Made by a program: the position numbers and the translations under genes. A stretch of DNA of 23,968 nucleotides from a virus. Of the stretch, positions 7,841 through 14,242 are shown piece after piece. Each line of letters opens with the position of its first letter. The stretch's first letter is position 1. The stretch is taken from IMG/VR virus record IMGVR_UViG_3300006929_004998, positions 1 through 23,968 of that record. One strand, written 5' to 3'. The notes beneath the pieces are model-generated. The model was not told the DNA's origin. It made no database searches and saw only the letters and a program-made list of their open reading frames with translations.

Positions 7841-8383
7841 ATGCGTTTTTTATTGGTGGGTTTTATTTTATGGATTGGTTGTTCCGGGCAGCGGACTGTG
7901 GTTGATGCCGGATCTGCAGCATCGCACATGGATTTTGCGGATATTGATCGGGCGGATGTTTGGACGGGTATTACCTGGGGCTCTTCGTATAAGGATGTTT
8001 TGAATGCTGTGTATGCTTTGGATCTTGATGTGTTGAAGCAAACGGATAATGAAAGCCTTATCGTTTTTGCCCAGCTTGCCGGGGAGAGCTTGGTTGCTTT
8101 GCGGTTTAGGGATTCGAAGCTTTATGAAAGTGATGCTTCGTTTGTTCTTCTGGATGATGACGAGCGTACCAATTTTGTGACGAGCGCATTGTTTAAATCG
8201 CTTAATACTTCGATTAGTTCTGCTCTTGGATCGGGTTCGTTTTATGGCGAGGCTCCGGGGAAGCGGTGGATTACGGATTCGGGGTTGAGCGTGGTTTTAA
8301 CGGAGCGTGAGGAAGTGGTTAGGGTTTTGGTTAGTGTTGAAGGAAGGAATGTAGGAGTTGAGAAGGTAGGAGTTAGAATGTAG
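7841..8383 (+). CDS. Predicted lipoprotein of unknown function
   Basis: A 180-residue protein. MRFLLVGFILWIGC is a lipoprotein-type signal with Cys14 as the likely lipidation site. The rest looks globular and unfamiliar. A TTG at 7799 would add 14 residues ahead of the signal and is less likely. The last residues, GRNVGVEKVGVRM, are encoded by the 7-nt repeat family, and the TAG stop lies inside the repeat. The original C-terminus may therefore have been replaced. It is the last gene of the rightward block. A lipoprotein beside an endolysin and coiled-coil membrane proteins could be an outer-membrane spanin partner, but it is larger than usual and no proof is visible. Confidence 0.65.
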   Translation: MRFLLVGFILWIGCSGQRTVVDAGSAASHMDFADIDRADVWTGITWGSSYKDVLNAVYALDLDVLKQTDNESLIVFAQLAGESLVALRFRDSKLYESDASFVLLDDDERTNFVTSALFKSLNTSISSALGSGSFYGEAPGKRWITDSGLSVVLTEREEVVRVLVSVEGRNVGVEKVGVRM

Positions 8384-8490
8384 GAGTTAGATGATAGTAC
8401 ATAGTAGTTAGTACAGAGTTGCAAAGTGTTAGGGTGTTATGGTGCGAGTTATTAGTTTTGAGTGCTGAGTGTTTAGTTCCTAGTTTGTTC
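8345..8490 (+). repeat. Mixed 7-nt and 8-nt family repeats at the convergent junction
   Basis: GAATGTAGGAGTTGAG and GTAGGAGTTAGAATGTAGGA are followed by GTACAGAGTT and GTGTTAGGGTGTTATGGTG. This is a mixed, degenerate tract between the converging gene blocks. Confidence 0.7.
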
Positions 8491-8512
8491 ATTTTATTCT
8501 GAATATTTAGGA

Positions 8513-8531
8513 ATATGCGTATTGAGCATAT
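8513..8531. terminator. Weak hairpin at the convergent junction
   Basis: ATATGC (8513-8518) can pair with GCATAT (8526-8531) around a 7-nt loop, between the last rightward and last leftward genes. The stem is AT-rich with no clean T-tract, so terminator function is a positional guess. Confidence 0.25.
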
Positions 8532-8537
8532 ACTACG

Positions 8538-8735
8538 TTATTTACAATTTAATTTTTCATTAACCGCATCTACTCTACTTCCATTACTCGATAAATCAGC
8601 TTCGTAAGGCAATCTTATACAAAGCAAGGCATACTGTCCATCGTCATTATCGTAGCGCCGCCATTCACCAGTTTCAATCAAGTGTTTTCCTATTTCGTAA
8701 ATTTCATCCTTTGTAAAAGTGTTGTCAAAGCTCAT
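8538..8735 (-). CDS. Small hypothetical protein
   Basis: A 65-residue acidic protein (MSFDNTFTKDEIYEIGKHLI...) that I do not recognise. The ATG at 8735 has AGGA about 7 nt upstream. A TTG at 8777 would add 14 residues with no supporting signal. It is the last gene of the leftward early block, close to the convergent junction. Confidence 0.55.
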   Translation of the reverse strand: MSFDNTFTKDEIYEIGKHLIETGEWRRYDNDDGQYALLCIRLPYEADLSSNGSRVDAVNEKLNCK

Positions 8736-8815
8736 AATAAATCCTAAAATTAAACTGTTCCCTTCGGTAAATAACAAGCGCTATATACCACAAGCGGATA
8801 AATAGCTTTATTCGT

Positions 8816-9040
8816 TCATATCTCTTCTCCTATCTCTTTAAGGTAGTGTTGGAAGCAGGCTTCTTGGGCTTCGGGTAGGGTTTTATGATAACCGGTGAAG
8901 CTACCATGCCAAGACCCTTTAATCTCTTCGTTAACTAAATACTCCACTCCAGTTGGAGACACCCAATGGAAACGATTAAGTTCATCTTGATCCCAATCTT
9001 CCGGTTCAGGCTTTTGAATTGTTACTTGTATTGGTTTCAT
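8816..9040 (-). CDS. Small hypothetical protein
   Basis: A 74-residue protein starting MKPIQVTIQKPEPEDWDQDE, with several Trp and Tyr (RFHWVSPTGVEYLV, GSWHGSFTGY). No family recognised. The ATG shares bases with the TGA of the 50-residue gene upstream, so the two are probably translationally coupled. AGAAGG lies a few bases before the start. Confidence 0.65.
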   Translation of the reverse strand: MKPIQVTIQKPEPEDWDQDELNRFHWVSPTGVEYLVNEEIKGSWHGSFTGYHKTLPEAQEACFQHYLKEIGEEI

Positions 9041-9189
9041 GCGCCTTCTTCTGTGTTTAGGTTATTTACAACATCTATTGCATTAGTCAGAGTATTATAA
9101 TGCGTTTGAGAATCTCCATTAACATCATTGCACTTGTATAAGGCATACTCTAAAGCCTCAATCAAATATTTTTTTCGTTCTTGTTCCAT
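9037..9189 (-). CDS. 50-residue small protein
   Basis: An intact 50-codon frame (MEQERKKYLIEALEYALYK... to NTEEGA) between two other leftward genes. Its TGA overlaps the ATG of the next gene (ATGA), and the preceding gene stops 5 nt upstream. The purine run AGAGAG immediately before the ATG could act as a ribosome site. Tight packing and a charged helical composition support it as real. Function unknown. Confidence 0.6.
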   Translation of the reverse strand: MEQERKKYLIEALEYALYKCNDVNGDSQTHYNTLTNAIDVVNNLNTEEGA

Positions 9190-9193
9190 CTCT

Positions 9194-9433
9194 CTACTTG
9201 TTAGGGGTTAAAAAAGCTATCTTATTTGAAATATATTCATGGAAATCACAAGGCTTAAAAGAGATATAATTTGTTTCTTCACACCCTCTATTTAAAGTTG
9301 AATGTTCAACTTTTTCTAAATTTATTACACCACAATTAATGCCATGAACTATGTTTGTTTTATATTCTCTAGCAAGTATAAAAGAGTGTTTTTCACATGC
9401 TTTTAATAGCTGATTTACTGTTAACGTTCTCAC
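9194..9433 (-). CDS. Small hypothetical protein, GTG start
   Basis: A 79-residue protein with five Cys spread along it (ACEKHS, INCGV, RGCEE, KPCDF). No clear zinc-site spacing and no family recognised. The GTG start overlaps the TGA of the upstream gene (GTGA), which supports this start and coupling. It belongs to the cluster of small early genes. Confidence 0.6.
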   Translation of the reverse strand: MRTLTVNQLLKACEKHSFILAREYKTNIVHGINCGVINLEKVEHSTLNRGCEETNYISFKPCDFHEYISNKIAFLTPNK

Positions 9434-9834
9434 TCCACTACCCCCACGCCTTCTTTAGAGCCTGTCCATATTCCTATGGAGAGTAGGTAGAACATATCTA
9501 ATGCGCTTAATCGGTTTAATTTTATATTTATGTTAAGCCACATTGTCCTATCTGTTAATGAAACAATCCTGAGTTCGGTTTCCGCTTCTTCTTGTATTGA
9601 TGGTATTTTACATGACTCTTCAAAAGTCAAGCTATCAATGCTTCGGGTTATCAGGGTGCATTTGTTCACAGTAAACCATTCTATACCGTCTTGACTTACC
9701 ATAGAGTTTTCAGAATAGCACATACATAAATCCCGTTCATGTTCACCTGATTTAAACCTAAACTTCCCACTCCCTGCAATAGCTCCAAGAATTACGGGGT
9801 TCTCATGCCAAACTGTTTCTGCTAGGTTATTCAT
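9430..9834 (-). CDS. Hypothetical protein, 134 aa
   Basis: Unrecognised. The sequence looks globular (MNNLAETVWHENPVILGAIAG...) without a signal peptide or strong TM. GAIAGSGKF is not a proper Walker A because the GK[ST] context is missing. The stop overlaps the GTG start of the next gene. It sits 12 nt after a 49-residue gene. Confidence 0.65.
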   Translation of the reverse strand: MNNLAETVWHENPVILGAIAGSGKFRFKSGEHERDLCMCYSENSMVSQDGIEWFTVNKCTLITRSIDSLTFEESCKIPSIQEEAETELRIVSLTDRTMWLNINIKLNRLSALDMFYLLSIGIWTGSKEGVGVVE

Positions 9835-9846
9835 TGGATGCCTCTA

Positions 9847-9996
9847 TTAAAATTTAAAACCATGCTTTTCAGCTATCTGCTGTATTTTATCAATCATTTT
9901 TCTATCCTCTTTATCACTCTCTAAGTATGTTTCAGAAATGTTATGTGTATCTATATACTTTCTTAGGTAATAAAGTAATATTTGAATATCACTCAT
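9847..9996 (-). CDS. 49-residue small protein
   Basis: A 49-codon frame (MSDIQILLYYLRKYIDTHNI...KHGFKF). Its ATG lies inside the end of the upstream zinc-ribbon gene (ATGAGTGA), which ends 8 nt into it. It is helical and charged; function unknown. The chained overlaps with both neighbours are the main evidence. Confidence 0.6.
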   Translation of the reverse strand: MSDIQILLYYLRKYIDTHNISETYLESDKEDRKMIDKIQQIAEKHGFKF

Positions 9997-10129
9997 CGCT
10001 CTCTGCTTTAGGGGTTGATCTTGTCATTGGGTCTATCCATCCACATTCTTTACAGGCTATACTTTCTTCGATTTTTGTATTGCAATGGACACAATAGTTT
10101 CCAATAATTGATAATCTTACTACTTCCAT
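9989..10129 (-). CDS. 46-residue zinc-ribbon protein
   Basis: MEVVRLSIIGNYCVHCNTK begins a 46-residue protein with Cys13/Cys16 and Cys26/Cys29 (CVHC and CKEC). That is a compact two-knuckle zinc ribbon, probably structural or nucleic-acid binding. The ATG overlaps the stop of the upstream gene by one base (TGATG), and the end overlaps the next gene. Small zinc-ribbon proteins are common in phage early regions; the partner is unknown. Confidence 0.65.
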   Translation of the reverse strand: MEVVRLSIIGNYCVHCNTKIEESIACKECGWIDPMTRSTPKAESDE

Positions 10130-10416
10130 CACATCTCCTTAGTTGGTTGGGTTAAATATGCGTTTATAATTCCTCTAATCTTACCTAGTTTTGGTAAACT
10201 TTCATCATTTAGGTATTCATCTAGCATTAATTCGTAAACAATGCTATCTATTTCTAAAATAGACTTCTTATGCTCCTCTCCCTCCTCCTCACGTACTGCT
10301 TGCTCAAAGGTGTTTAACTTTTCAGGAGTCTCAAAATGATAGCCATTTTGTTTTTCTCCGTTATCTCTTACTAGGGAATATTCAGCCTTTTCCTTTATTT
10401 CTTCTACCTTAGTCAT
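10129..10416 (-). CDS. Hypothetical charged protein, 95 aa
   Basis: Begins MTKVEEIKEKAEYSLVRDNG and is strongly charged, with predicted helices (ENLNTFEQAV-like central segment, LEIDSIVYELMLDEYL). No family recognised. It is the first gene of the tightly overlapping set 10416-8816. Its start lies just beyond an 8-nt repeat tract that separates it from the winged-helix gene. Confidence 0.65.
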   Translation of the reverse strand: MTKVEEIKEKAEYSLVRDNGEKQNGYHFETPEKLNTFEQAVREEEGEEHKKSILEIDSIVYELMLDEYLNDESLPKLGKIRGIINAYLTQPTKEM

Positions 10417-10418
10417 TA

Positions 10419-10511
10419 GTGTTATGGTGTTTGGGTGTTATGGTGTTTGGGTGTTATGGTGTTTGGGTGTTAGGGTGTTTGGGTGTTAGGGTGTTTGGGT
10501 GTTATGGTGTA
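10419..10511 (+). repeat. 8-nt tandem repeat, G-quadruplex-capable
   Basis: About eleven octamers of GGTGTTAT / GGTGTTTG / GGTGTTAG, often paired as 16-mers. From 10465 to 10499 five GGG runs occur exactly every 8 nt with 5-nt loops (TGTTA or TGTTT), a classical G4-forming pattern on the plus strand. The tract forms the 3' end of the gene at 10470-10766. Confidence 0.9.
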
Positions 10512-10766
10512 GCCGGGGATGATGCTGTTGCGCTGGGCGATGATCTTTCCGGATTCTGTTAGGGTGTATTTGTTGATGATGCCGGGCTCTCCTTTTTTGA
10601 GTTCTACCGTGGCTTGGGTGGTGTCTACTATCCTCTGGTATTTGAGCTCCCCGACGGCTTCTAAAAAATGATGTACCGGAATACCTATTATTTCTTTGGC
10701 TTCGATCCAGGTTATGGATCGCTCTTGAAGGATGTAGGCTAGTATCTGTCGCTGGATTTTGTTCAT
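10470..10766 (-). CDS. Winged-helix-like DNA-binding protein
   Basis: A 98-residue protein: MNKIQRQILAYILQERSITW then EAKEIIGIPVHHFLEAVGEL and a beta-hairpin-like stretch (VELKKGEPGIINKYTLTESGK). This order looks like a small winged helix-turn-helix, probably a phage regulator; no exact family recognised. The C-terminal TPKHPNTQTP is encoded by the 8-nt repeat and the TAA stop is inside it. The start lies next to a 7-nt-family tract. Confidence 0.65.
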   Translation of the reverse strand: MNKIQRQILAYILQERSITWIEAKEIIGIPVHHFLEAVGELKYQRIVDTTQATVELKKGEPGIINKYTLTESGKIIAQRNSIIPGYTITPKHPNTQTP

Positions 10767-10768
10767 GG

Positions 10769-10828
10769 GGTTGGGATGTAGGAGTTAGGATGTAGGAGTT
10801 AGTAGTGTTGAGTTTTTAGTTTTTAGTT
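10769..10828 (+). repeat. 7-nt-family tract
   Basis: GGATGTAGGAGTTAGGATGT is followed by AGGAGTTAGTAG and AGTTTTTAGTTTTTAG. It separates two leftward genes and supplies the TAA stop and last codons (TPTKN) of the gene at 10816-11394. Confidence 0.8.
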
Positions 10829-11394
10829 GGGGTTTCTTTGTACCATCCGGGGATTTTGAATTTCTTTTTTTTGAGTAACTTCTCGCGTTTTCCACTGGTG
10901 CTGGTTATGTATTGATCGATGGTTTTTAAGAGAAAGCTTTTGCCGCCGCCACTGGACATGAAGAAGAATTGATATTCTTTTTGATTGAATAGCTGGAATA
11001 TCTTTTTTGCGAGTATTTCTTGTGGGGGCGTTAGTTTTACTCCGTGCGCTTTTAGAAATCCTTTCCAGTCTTTTTCGGGGAATATTTCTTCTTTTGTAAT
11101 TTCTTTTTGGGGCTTTTCTTTGACGTCCGGATTGTTGATGTTGGCTTTTTCTCTACGGGCGGCCGCTGCTAGATCCCACATTTCGGTTGTGAAGCGGATT
11201 TTATGGGTGAATGTGGGTGGCGCATCTAGCCGATCGGGGAGCGGGATCTGCTCGCAGTGCATTACTCCTTGGGCTGTCCAGAGCTCTATGGCTTTACGAT
11301 CGGTTTCGCTTAAATGGATCTGATTGATTAACCCGTTGTTTAATACCATTTGGGTTTCTAGGTATATTATTAAGTAGTCGGTGTTGGAGAGCAT
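10816..11394 (-). CDS. Short protein with atypical Walker A motif
   Basis: A 192-residue protein. The N-terminal 75 residues look like a small helical or winged-helix domain. Residues about 104-165 contain LTPPQEILAKKIFQLF, then FFFMSSGGGKSFLL. The latter resembles a helicase Q-motif followed by a P-loop, with SGGGKS at 148-153 lacking the canonical first glycine. No Walker B or other ATPase motif follows, and the protein ends in a basic tail (KREKLLKKKKFK). It may be a truncated helicase/ATPase or a protein that borrows the fold. The last residues, TPTKN, are repeat-encoded, consistent with truncation. Confidence 0.6.
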   Translation of the reverse strand: MLSNTDYLIIYLETQMVLNNGLINQIHLSETDRKAIELWTAQGVMHCEQIPLPDRLDAPPTFTHKIRFTTEMWDLAAAARREKANINNPDVKEKPQKEITKEEIFPEKDWKGFLKAHGVKLTPPQEILAKKIFQLFNQKEYQFFFMSSGGGKSFLLKTIDQYITSTSGKREKLLKKKKFKIPGWYKETPTKN

Positions 11395-11401
11395 TTTTTA
11401 T

Positions 11402-11505
11402 TGGTGTTAGGGTGTTAGGGTGTTAGGGATTCAGAATGTAGGAGGTAGGAGTTAGTAGTTAGTATTTAGTGGTTAGTATTTAGTAGTTAGAGGGGTTAGG
11501 GTTTG
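11402..11505 (+). repeat. 8-nt then 7-nt family tract
   Basis: GGTGTTAGGGTGTTAGGG is followed by GAATGTAGGAGGTAGGAG and heptads TTAGTAG / TTAGTAT. It covers the 3' end of the gene at 11473-11799 and encodes its final TPLTTKY and TAA. The GGG runs are G4-compatible. Confidence 0.85.
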
Positions 11506-11799
11506 GGATTGGGGGATGCAGCTCTGTGGTAAGTTTATTACCGCTATGAGTACCGGTCCGTTTTCGGCGTGTTGCCAGATATAACAGTGACTGTTCCATG
11601 TTTTTACTATCGGATCGATGAGTTTTTTGGATAGCGCTTTTTCTTGCTGTTGCTCTATGAACTTATAGAGATCGCCTTCTGCTTGCTGGATGTTTACTCC
11701 TGTCTGATATACTTCGATAACGTGCTCAATTAACTGATCTTTGTCTGTTATCTGGAGATTGTTTTTTAAGTTTTTGGTGGCGTATTTGGTGGTGTTCAT
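11473..11799 (-). CDS. Hypothetical protein, 108 aa
   Basis: Begins MNTTKYATKNLKNNLQITDK; the middle is helical (DQLIEHVIEVYQTGVNIQQ, then KFIEQQQEKALSKKL) and WNSHCYIWQHAENGP follows. No family recognised. The C-terminal residues LTPLTTKY are translated from the 7-nt repeat and probably do not belong to the original protein. It lies between SSB and the P-loop fragment in the leftward block. Confidence 0.6.
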   Translation of the reverse strand: MNTTKYATKNLKNNLQITDKDQLIEHVIEVYQTGVNIQQAEGDLYKFIEQQQEKALSKKLIDPIVKTWNSHCYIWQHAENGPVLIAVINLPQSCIPQSQTLTPLTTKY

Positions 11800-11802
11800 T
11801 TG

Positions 11803-11940
11803 TTATTGGGTGTTAGGGTGTTATGGTGTTGGGGTGCTATGGTGTTATGGTGTTGGGGTGCTATGGTGTTATGGTGTTAGGGTGTTAGAATGTAGGAGTT
11901 AGGATGTAGGAGTTAGGAGGTAGAATGTAGGAGTTAGAAT
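11803..11940 (+). repeat. 8-nt then 7-nt family tract
   Basis: Octamers GGTGTTAG / GGTGTTAT / GGTGTTGG / GGTGCTAT run to about 11885. GAATGTAGGAGTTAGGATGT-type heptads follow, up to the SSB stop codon, which is itself formed by GTTAG read on the other strand. Confidence 0.9.
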
Positions 11941-12410
11941 GGGAGGTCGTCGTCTATGTTGTCTTGAAAGTTTTTGTCGATTTTGGGGGTTGTGGGTTCT
12001 ACTGTCCTTCGAGCTCCCTTCCCTGCGGGGGAAAGGGGATCGGGTTCGGTGGTGGCCGGATGGGGTACTCCGTTGGTTTTTTTGCTGTCGAGCATGGTCA
12101 TTTGCTTGGCGTTGATTTCGGTGGTGTAGCGTTTGATGCCTGCGTTGTCTTCCCAGCTTCGGGTTTGAATGGGGCCTTCAATGTATACTAATGATCCTTT
12201 TGTTAGATATTGTTGACATATTTCGGCTAACCTGCCCCAGGCTGTTACGCGGTGCCATTCGGTTTTTTCTTGGAGCTCTCCTTCACTGTTTTTGAATTTC
12301 TCGCTGGTTGCTACGCTGAGCGTGGCTACGGCGGTGTTGGATTGCGTGTATCTTACTTCGGGATCTTGCCCGAGACGGCCTATGATTTGTGCTTTGTTTA
12401 GTGAACTCAT
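11934..12410 (-). CDS. ssb: Single-stranded DNA-binding protein (SSB)
   Basis: A 158-residue SSB. Residues 4-108 match the bacterial SSB OB-fold ([54 protein letters not shown]). The C-terminus IDDDLPF is the acidic tip that recruits partner proteins. It coats single-stranded DNA during phage replication and recombination. The disordered linker at about 120-140 contains [15 protein letters not shown], encoded by GC-rich DNA resembling the dispersed hairpin element. The element therefore appears to have been tolerated between OB-fold and tip. An A-rich leader precedes the ATG, and the TAA stop comes from the adjoining 7-nt repeat. Confidence 0.95.
   Translation of the reverse strand: MSSLNKAQIIGRLGQDPEVRYTQSNTAVATLSVATSEKFKNSEGELQEKTEWHRVTAWGRLAEICQQYLTKGSLVYIEGPIQTRSWEDNAGIKRYTTEINAKQMTMLDSKKTNGVPHPATTEPDPLSPAGKGARRTVEPTTPKIDKNFQDNIDDDLPF
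12010..12055 (+). repeat. GC-rich element-like segment in the SSB linker
   Basis: CGAGCTCCCTTCCCTGCGGG then GGAAAGGGGATCGGG resembles parts of the composite element near 16550-16625 (CCCTGCGGG, GGGGGAAAGG), in the same plus-strand orientation. It is a shorter and more diverged copy. Confidence 0.55.
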
Positions 12411-12416
12411 TTTTTA

Positions 12417-12475
12417 GATTTTAGTAGTTAGTAGTTAGTAGTTAGAATGTAGGAGTTAGGAGTTTGGGTGTTAGG
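12417..12475 (+). repeat. 7-nt-family tract
   Basis: Heptads TTAGTAG repeated, then GAATGTAGGAGTTAGGAG and GGGTGTTAG. It fills the gap between SSB and the cytosine methyltransferase and supplies the latter's TAA stop. Confidence 0.85.
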
Positions 12476-14228
12476 CTGCTACCTTTAATTGCTTATTCAC
12501 TTCCGTAAATAGAGTTTCCATCATTGCTTTTACAATCTTTGGGGTTACTGAATTACCTATGAATTTCTTTTGATCGGATTGATTGCCTGCTAAGTAGTAA
12601 TCATCCCCGAAGCCTTGTATTCTTTTTAGCTCCTGAACTCTTAACATCCTTGTAGTGATGTCGGTAATACCATAGTGCCAACAGAAAGCTTTGATCTTTC
12701 TCATGGTTTCACAATCTCCTTTCTTGATCTTAGGAGTACGAACACCAAAGCGAACCTGGTTTAAGTATGGAGGAGCTTTATCCATCCGGGCAATTAGTGT
12801 GAAGCATGGATCATTTACAGAACCACCTTTAGAGCTGTACTGCGGATTCATTAAGTGAGCGCCTTTTACCGATACCATTCCTAACCTATTCTGAGTGGCT
12901 ACAGTCGGGCAAGGTTCATCTACTGATGGAGGAATATGTTTTCCGTTCTTACTTCGAGAGTTATATTTTAATATCCATTTGCTATCGAAATGAGCCTGTA
13001 CTAAGTGCTGTTTTGGATTTGCAAGTAAACTACCCGTTGGACCGTGAACGGATTCATGGTTAAGCTTACCTGAATACTGCTTATCCATAAAGGTTGACTT
13101 TACTACTGAGTAATGATCTTTCGTTGGTATAGCACCTGCCGGAGTGTTCACAGATTGGTGGTTATGAACTCCTGAAAATCCTTTATCTAAAAACATTCCC
13201 TGAACTAATCCGAATCGATCTTTAGTTGTAAGTGTTCCGGATGGCTCCTGAATGGATTCTATGTTTGCACCATTACCGTAGTATTTGTAATTGAAAGCGC
13301 AGCGCACAATCCCTTGATTGCCTCCGGTTGTTACAGTATGTCCGGGCTGATTTACATCATATACTTTCCCCTTTGGACGACCTGAATAATACTTCTGAAT
13401 AAACACACCTTCACCGGTTGCTACATACTTTTCCAGTCCTGCATAGATCCTTTTAAGCGTTGCCGGAACCAACGGCTTTTTTCGTGTAAATATACTCTTG
13501 CCTTCATCTTCAAAATCCAATACTTCCCGGACAGGCTTCCATTTCTTTAACCCTTCAAACAATCCGTTTTCTTGTGGGTTTTCGGCATGAGTTGGTGACG
13601 GCCATTCTATTCCATACTTACCATTGCTGAAGATCCCGAATAGTCTTTTTCTCTTAGTGTATTCTCCAAAGTCTGCGGAGTTTAAAATCGTTTTATCATG
13701 ACGATAACCCATAGCGTTTATGGTATCAATCCATTTCAAGTAGTCTTTTCCTTTCTTCATGGAAATAGGCTTCCCGTTTTCATCCATAGGACCCCAAGCC
13801 ATAAACTCCTCCACGTTCTCGTAGTAGAAGTAATCCGGCTTAATTGCTTCCATATATTTATACATAGCTTTTGGAAGCGTTCGGCTGTCTGCATCTCTTG
13901 GCATTCCGCCTTTAGCTTTTGAATAGTTGGTACACTCCATAGAAGCCCAGAGAACAGTTATTACTTCGTATTTCTGCGAATACTTCTCTTTATAGAATTT
14001 GGTTAACCGGGCTAGTTGCTCAATTACTTTTTCTGATCGAATATCTTCATTAAAGTGAAGCGTGTTTGGGTGGTTGCGCAAGTGGCTTTCAATAGCCAAC
14101 GGATCATGGTTTACACAAGCGATCACTTTAACCGGACACTCTACACCTATTCTTGCACGTGCAGCTCCTTCTGATACTCCTCCTGCTCCACAGAAGCAGT
14201 CAATGAATAGGATTAGTGGTTGGCTCAT
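12471..14228 (-). CDS. C5-cytosine DNA methyltransferase with repeated target-recognition-like modules
   Basis: A 585-residue protein that transfers methyl from SAM to cytosine C5. Motif I is FIDCFCGAGG (8-17), motif IV is SMECTNYS with catalytic Cys99 (not the usual PPCQ), motif VI is ENV (137-139), and motif VIII is YTKRKRLFG (190-198). Near the C-terminus are RMLRVQELKRIQGF and IGNSVTP. Between 290 and 490 lie about six copies of a 33-42-residue unit built on [EQTGD]-P-x-x-T-[VL]-x-[TA]..., for example EPSGTLTTKDRFGLV at 328-342. The Thr-Val/Leu pair recalls TRD cores of multispecific phage C5 methylases. The start overlaps the stop of the upstream PP-loop enzyme (ATGA) and shares a duplicated 18-nt junction. 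Probable roles are host-restriction evasion or genome marking. Confidence 0.93.
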   Translation of the reverse strand: MSQPLILFIDCFCGAGGVSEGAARARIGVECPVKVIACVNHDPLAIESHLRNHPNTLHFNEDIRSEKVIEQLARLTKFYKEKYSQKYEVITVLWASMECTNYSKAKGGMPRDADSRTLPKAMYKYMEAIKPDYFYYENVEEFMAWGPMDENGKPISMKKGKDYLKWIDTINAMGYRHDKTILNSADFGEYTKRKRLFGIFSNGKYGIEWPSPTHAENPQENGLFEGLKKWKPVREVLDFEDEGKSIFTRKKPLVPATLKRIYAGLEKYVATGEGVFIQKYYSGRPKGKVYDVNQPGHTVTTGGNQGIVRCAFNYKYYGNGANIESIQEPSGTLTTKDRFGLVQGMFLDKGFSGVHNHQSVNTPAGAIPTKDHYSVVKSTFMDKQYSGKLNHESVHGPTGSLLANPKQHLVQAHFDSKWILKYNSRSKNGKHIPPSVDEPCPTVATQNRLGMVSVKGAHLMNPQYSSKGGSVNDPCFTLIARMDKAPPYLNQVRFGVRTPKIKKGDCETMRKIKAFCWHYGITDITTRMLRVQELKRIQGFGDDYYLAGNQSDQKKFIGNSVTPKIVKAMMETLFTEVNKQLKVAA

Positions 14229-14242
14229 TCCACTTCCTCCAT
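14225..14242 (-). promoter_or_regulatory. Intercistronic junction repeat, copy 1
   Basis: ATGGAGGAAGTGGAATGA contains GGAGG, the last codons of the upstream gene, its TGA and the ATG of the next gene. It is identical to 15067-15084 and differs by one base from 16092-16109. It probably acts as a re-initiation cassette. Confidence 0.75.

Noticed and set aside
9430-9834. Walker A in GAIAGSGKF
   Set aside because: The lysine is followed by Phe, not Ser/Thr, and no other ATPase motif is present.
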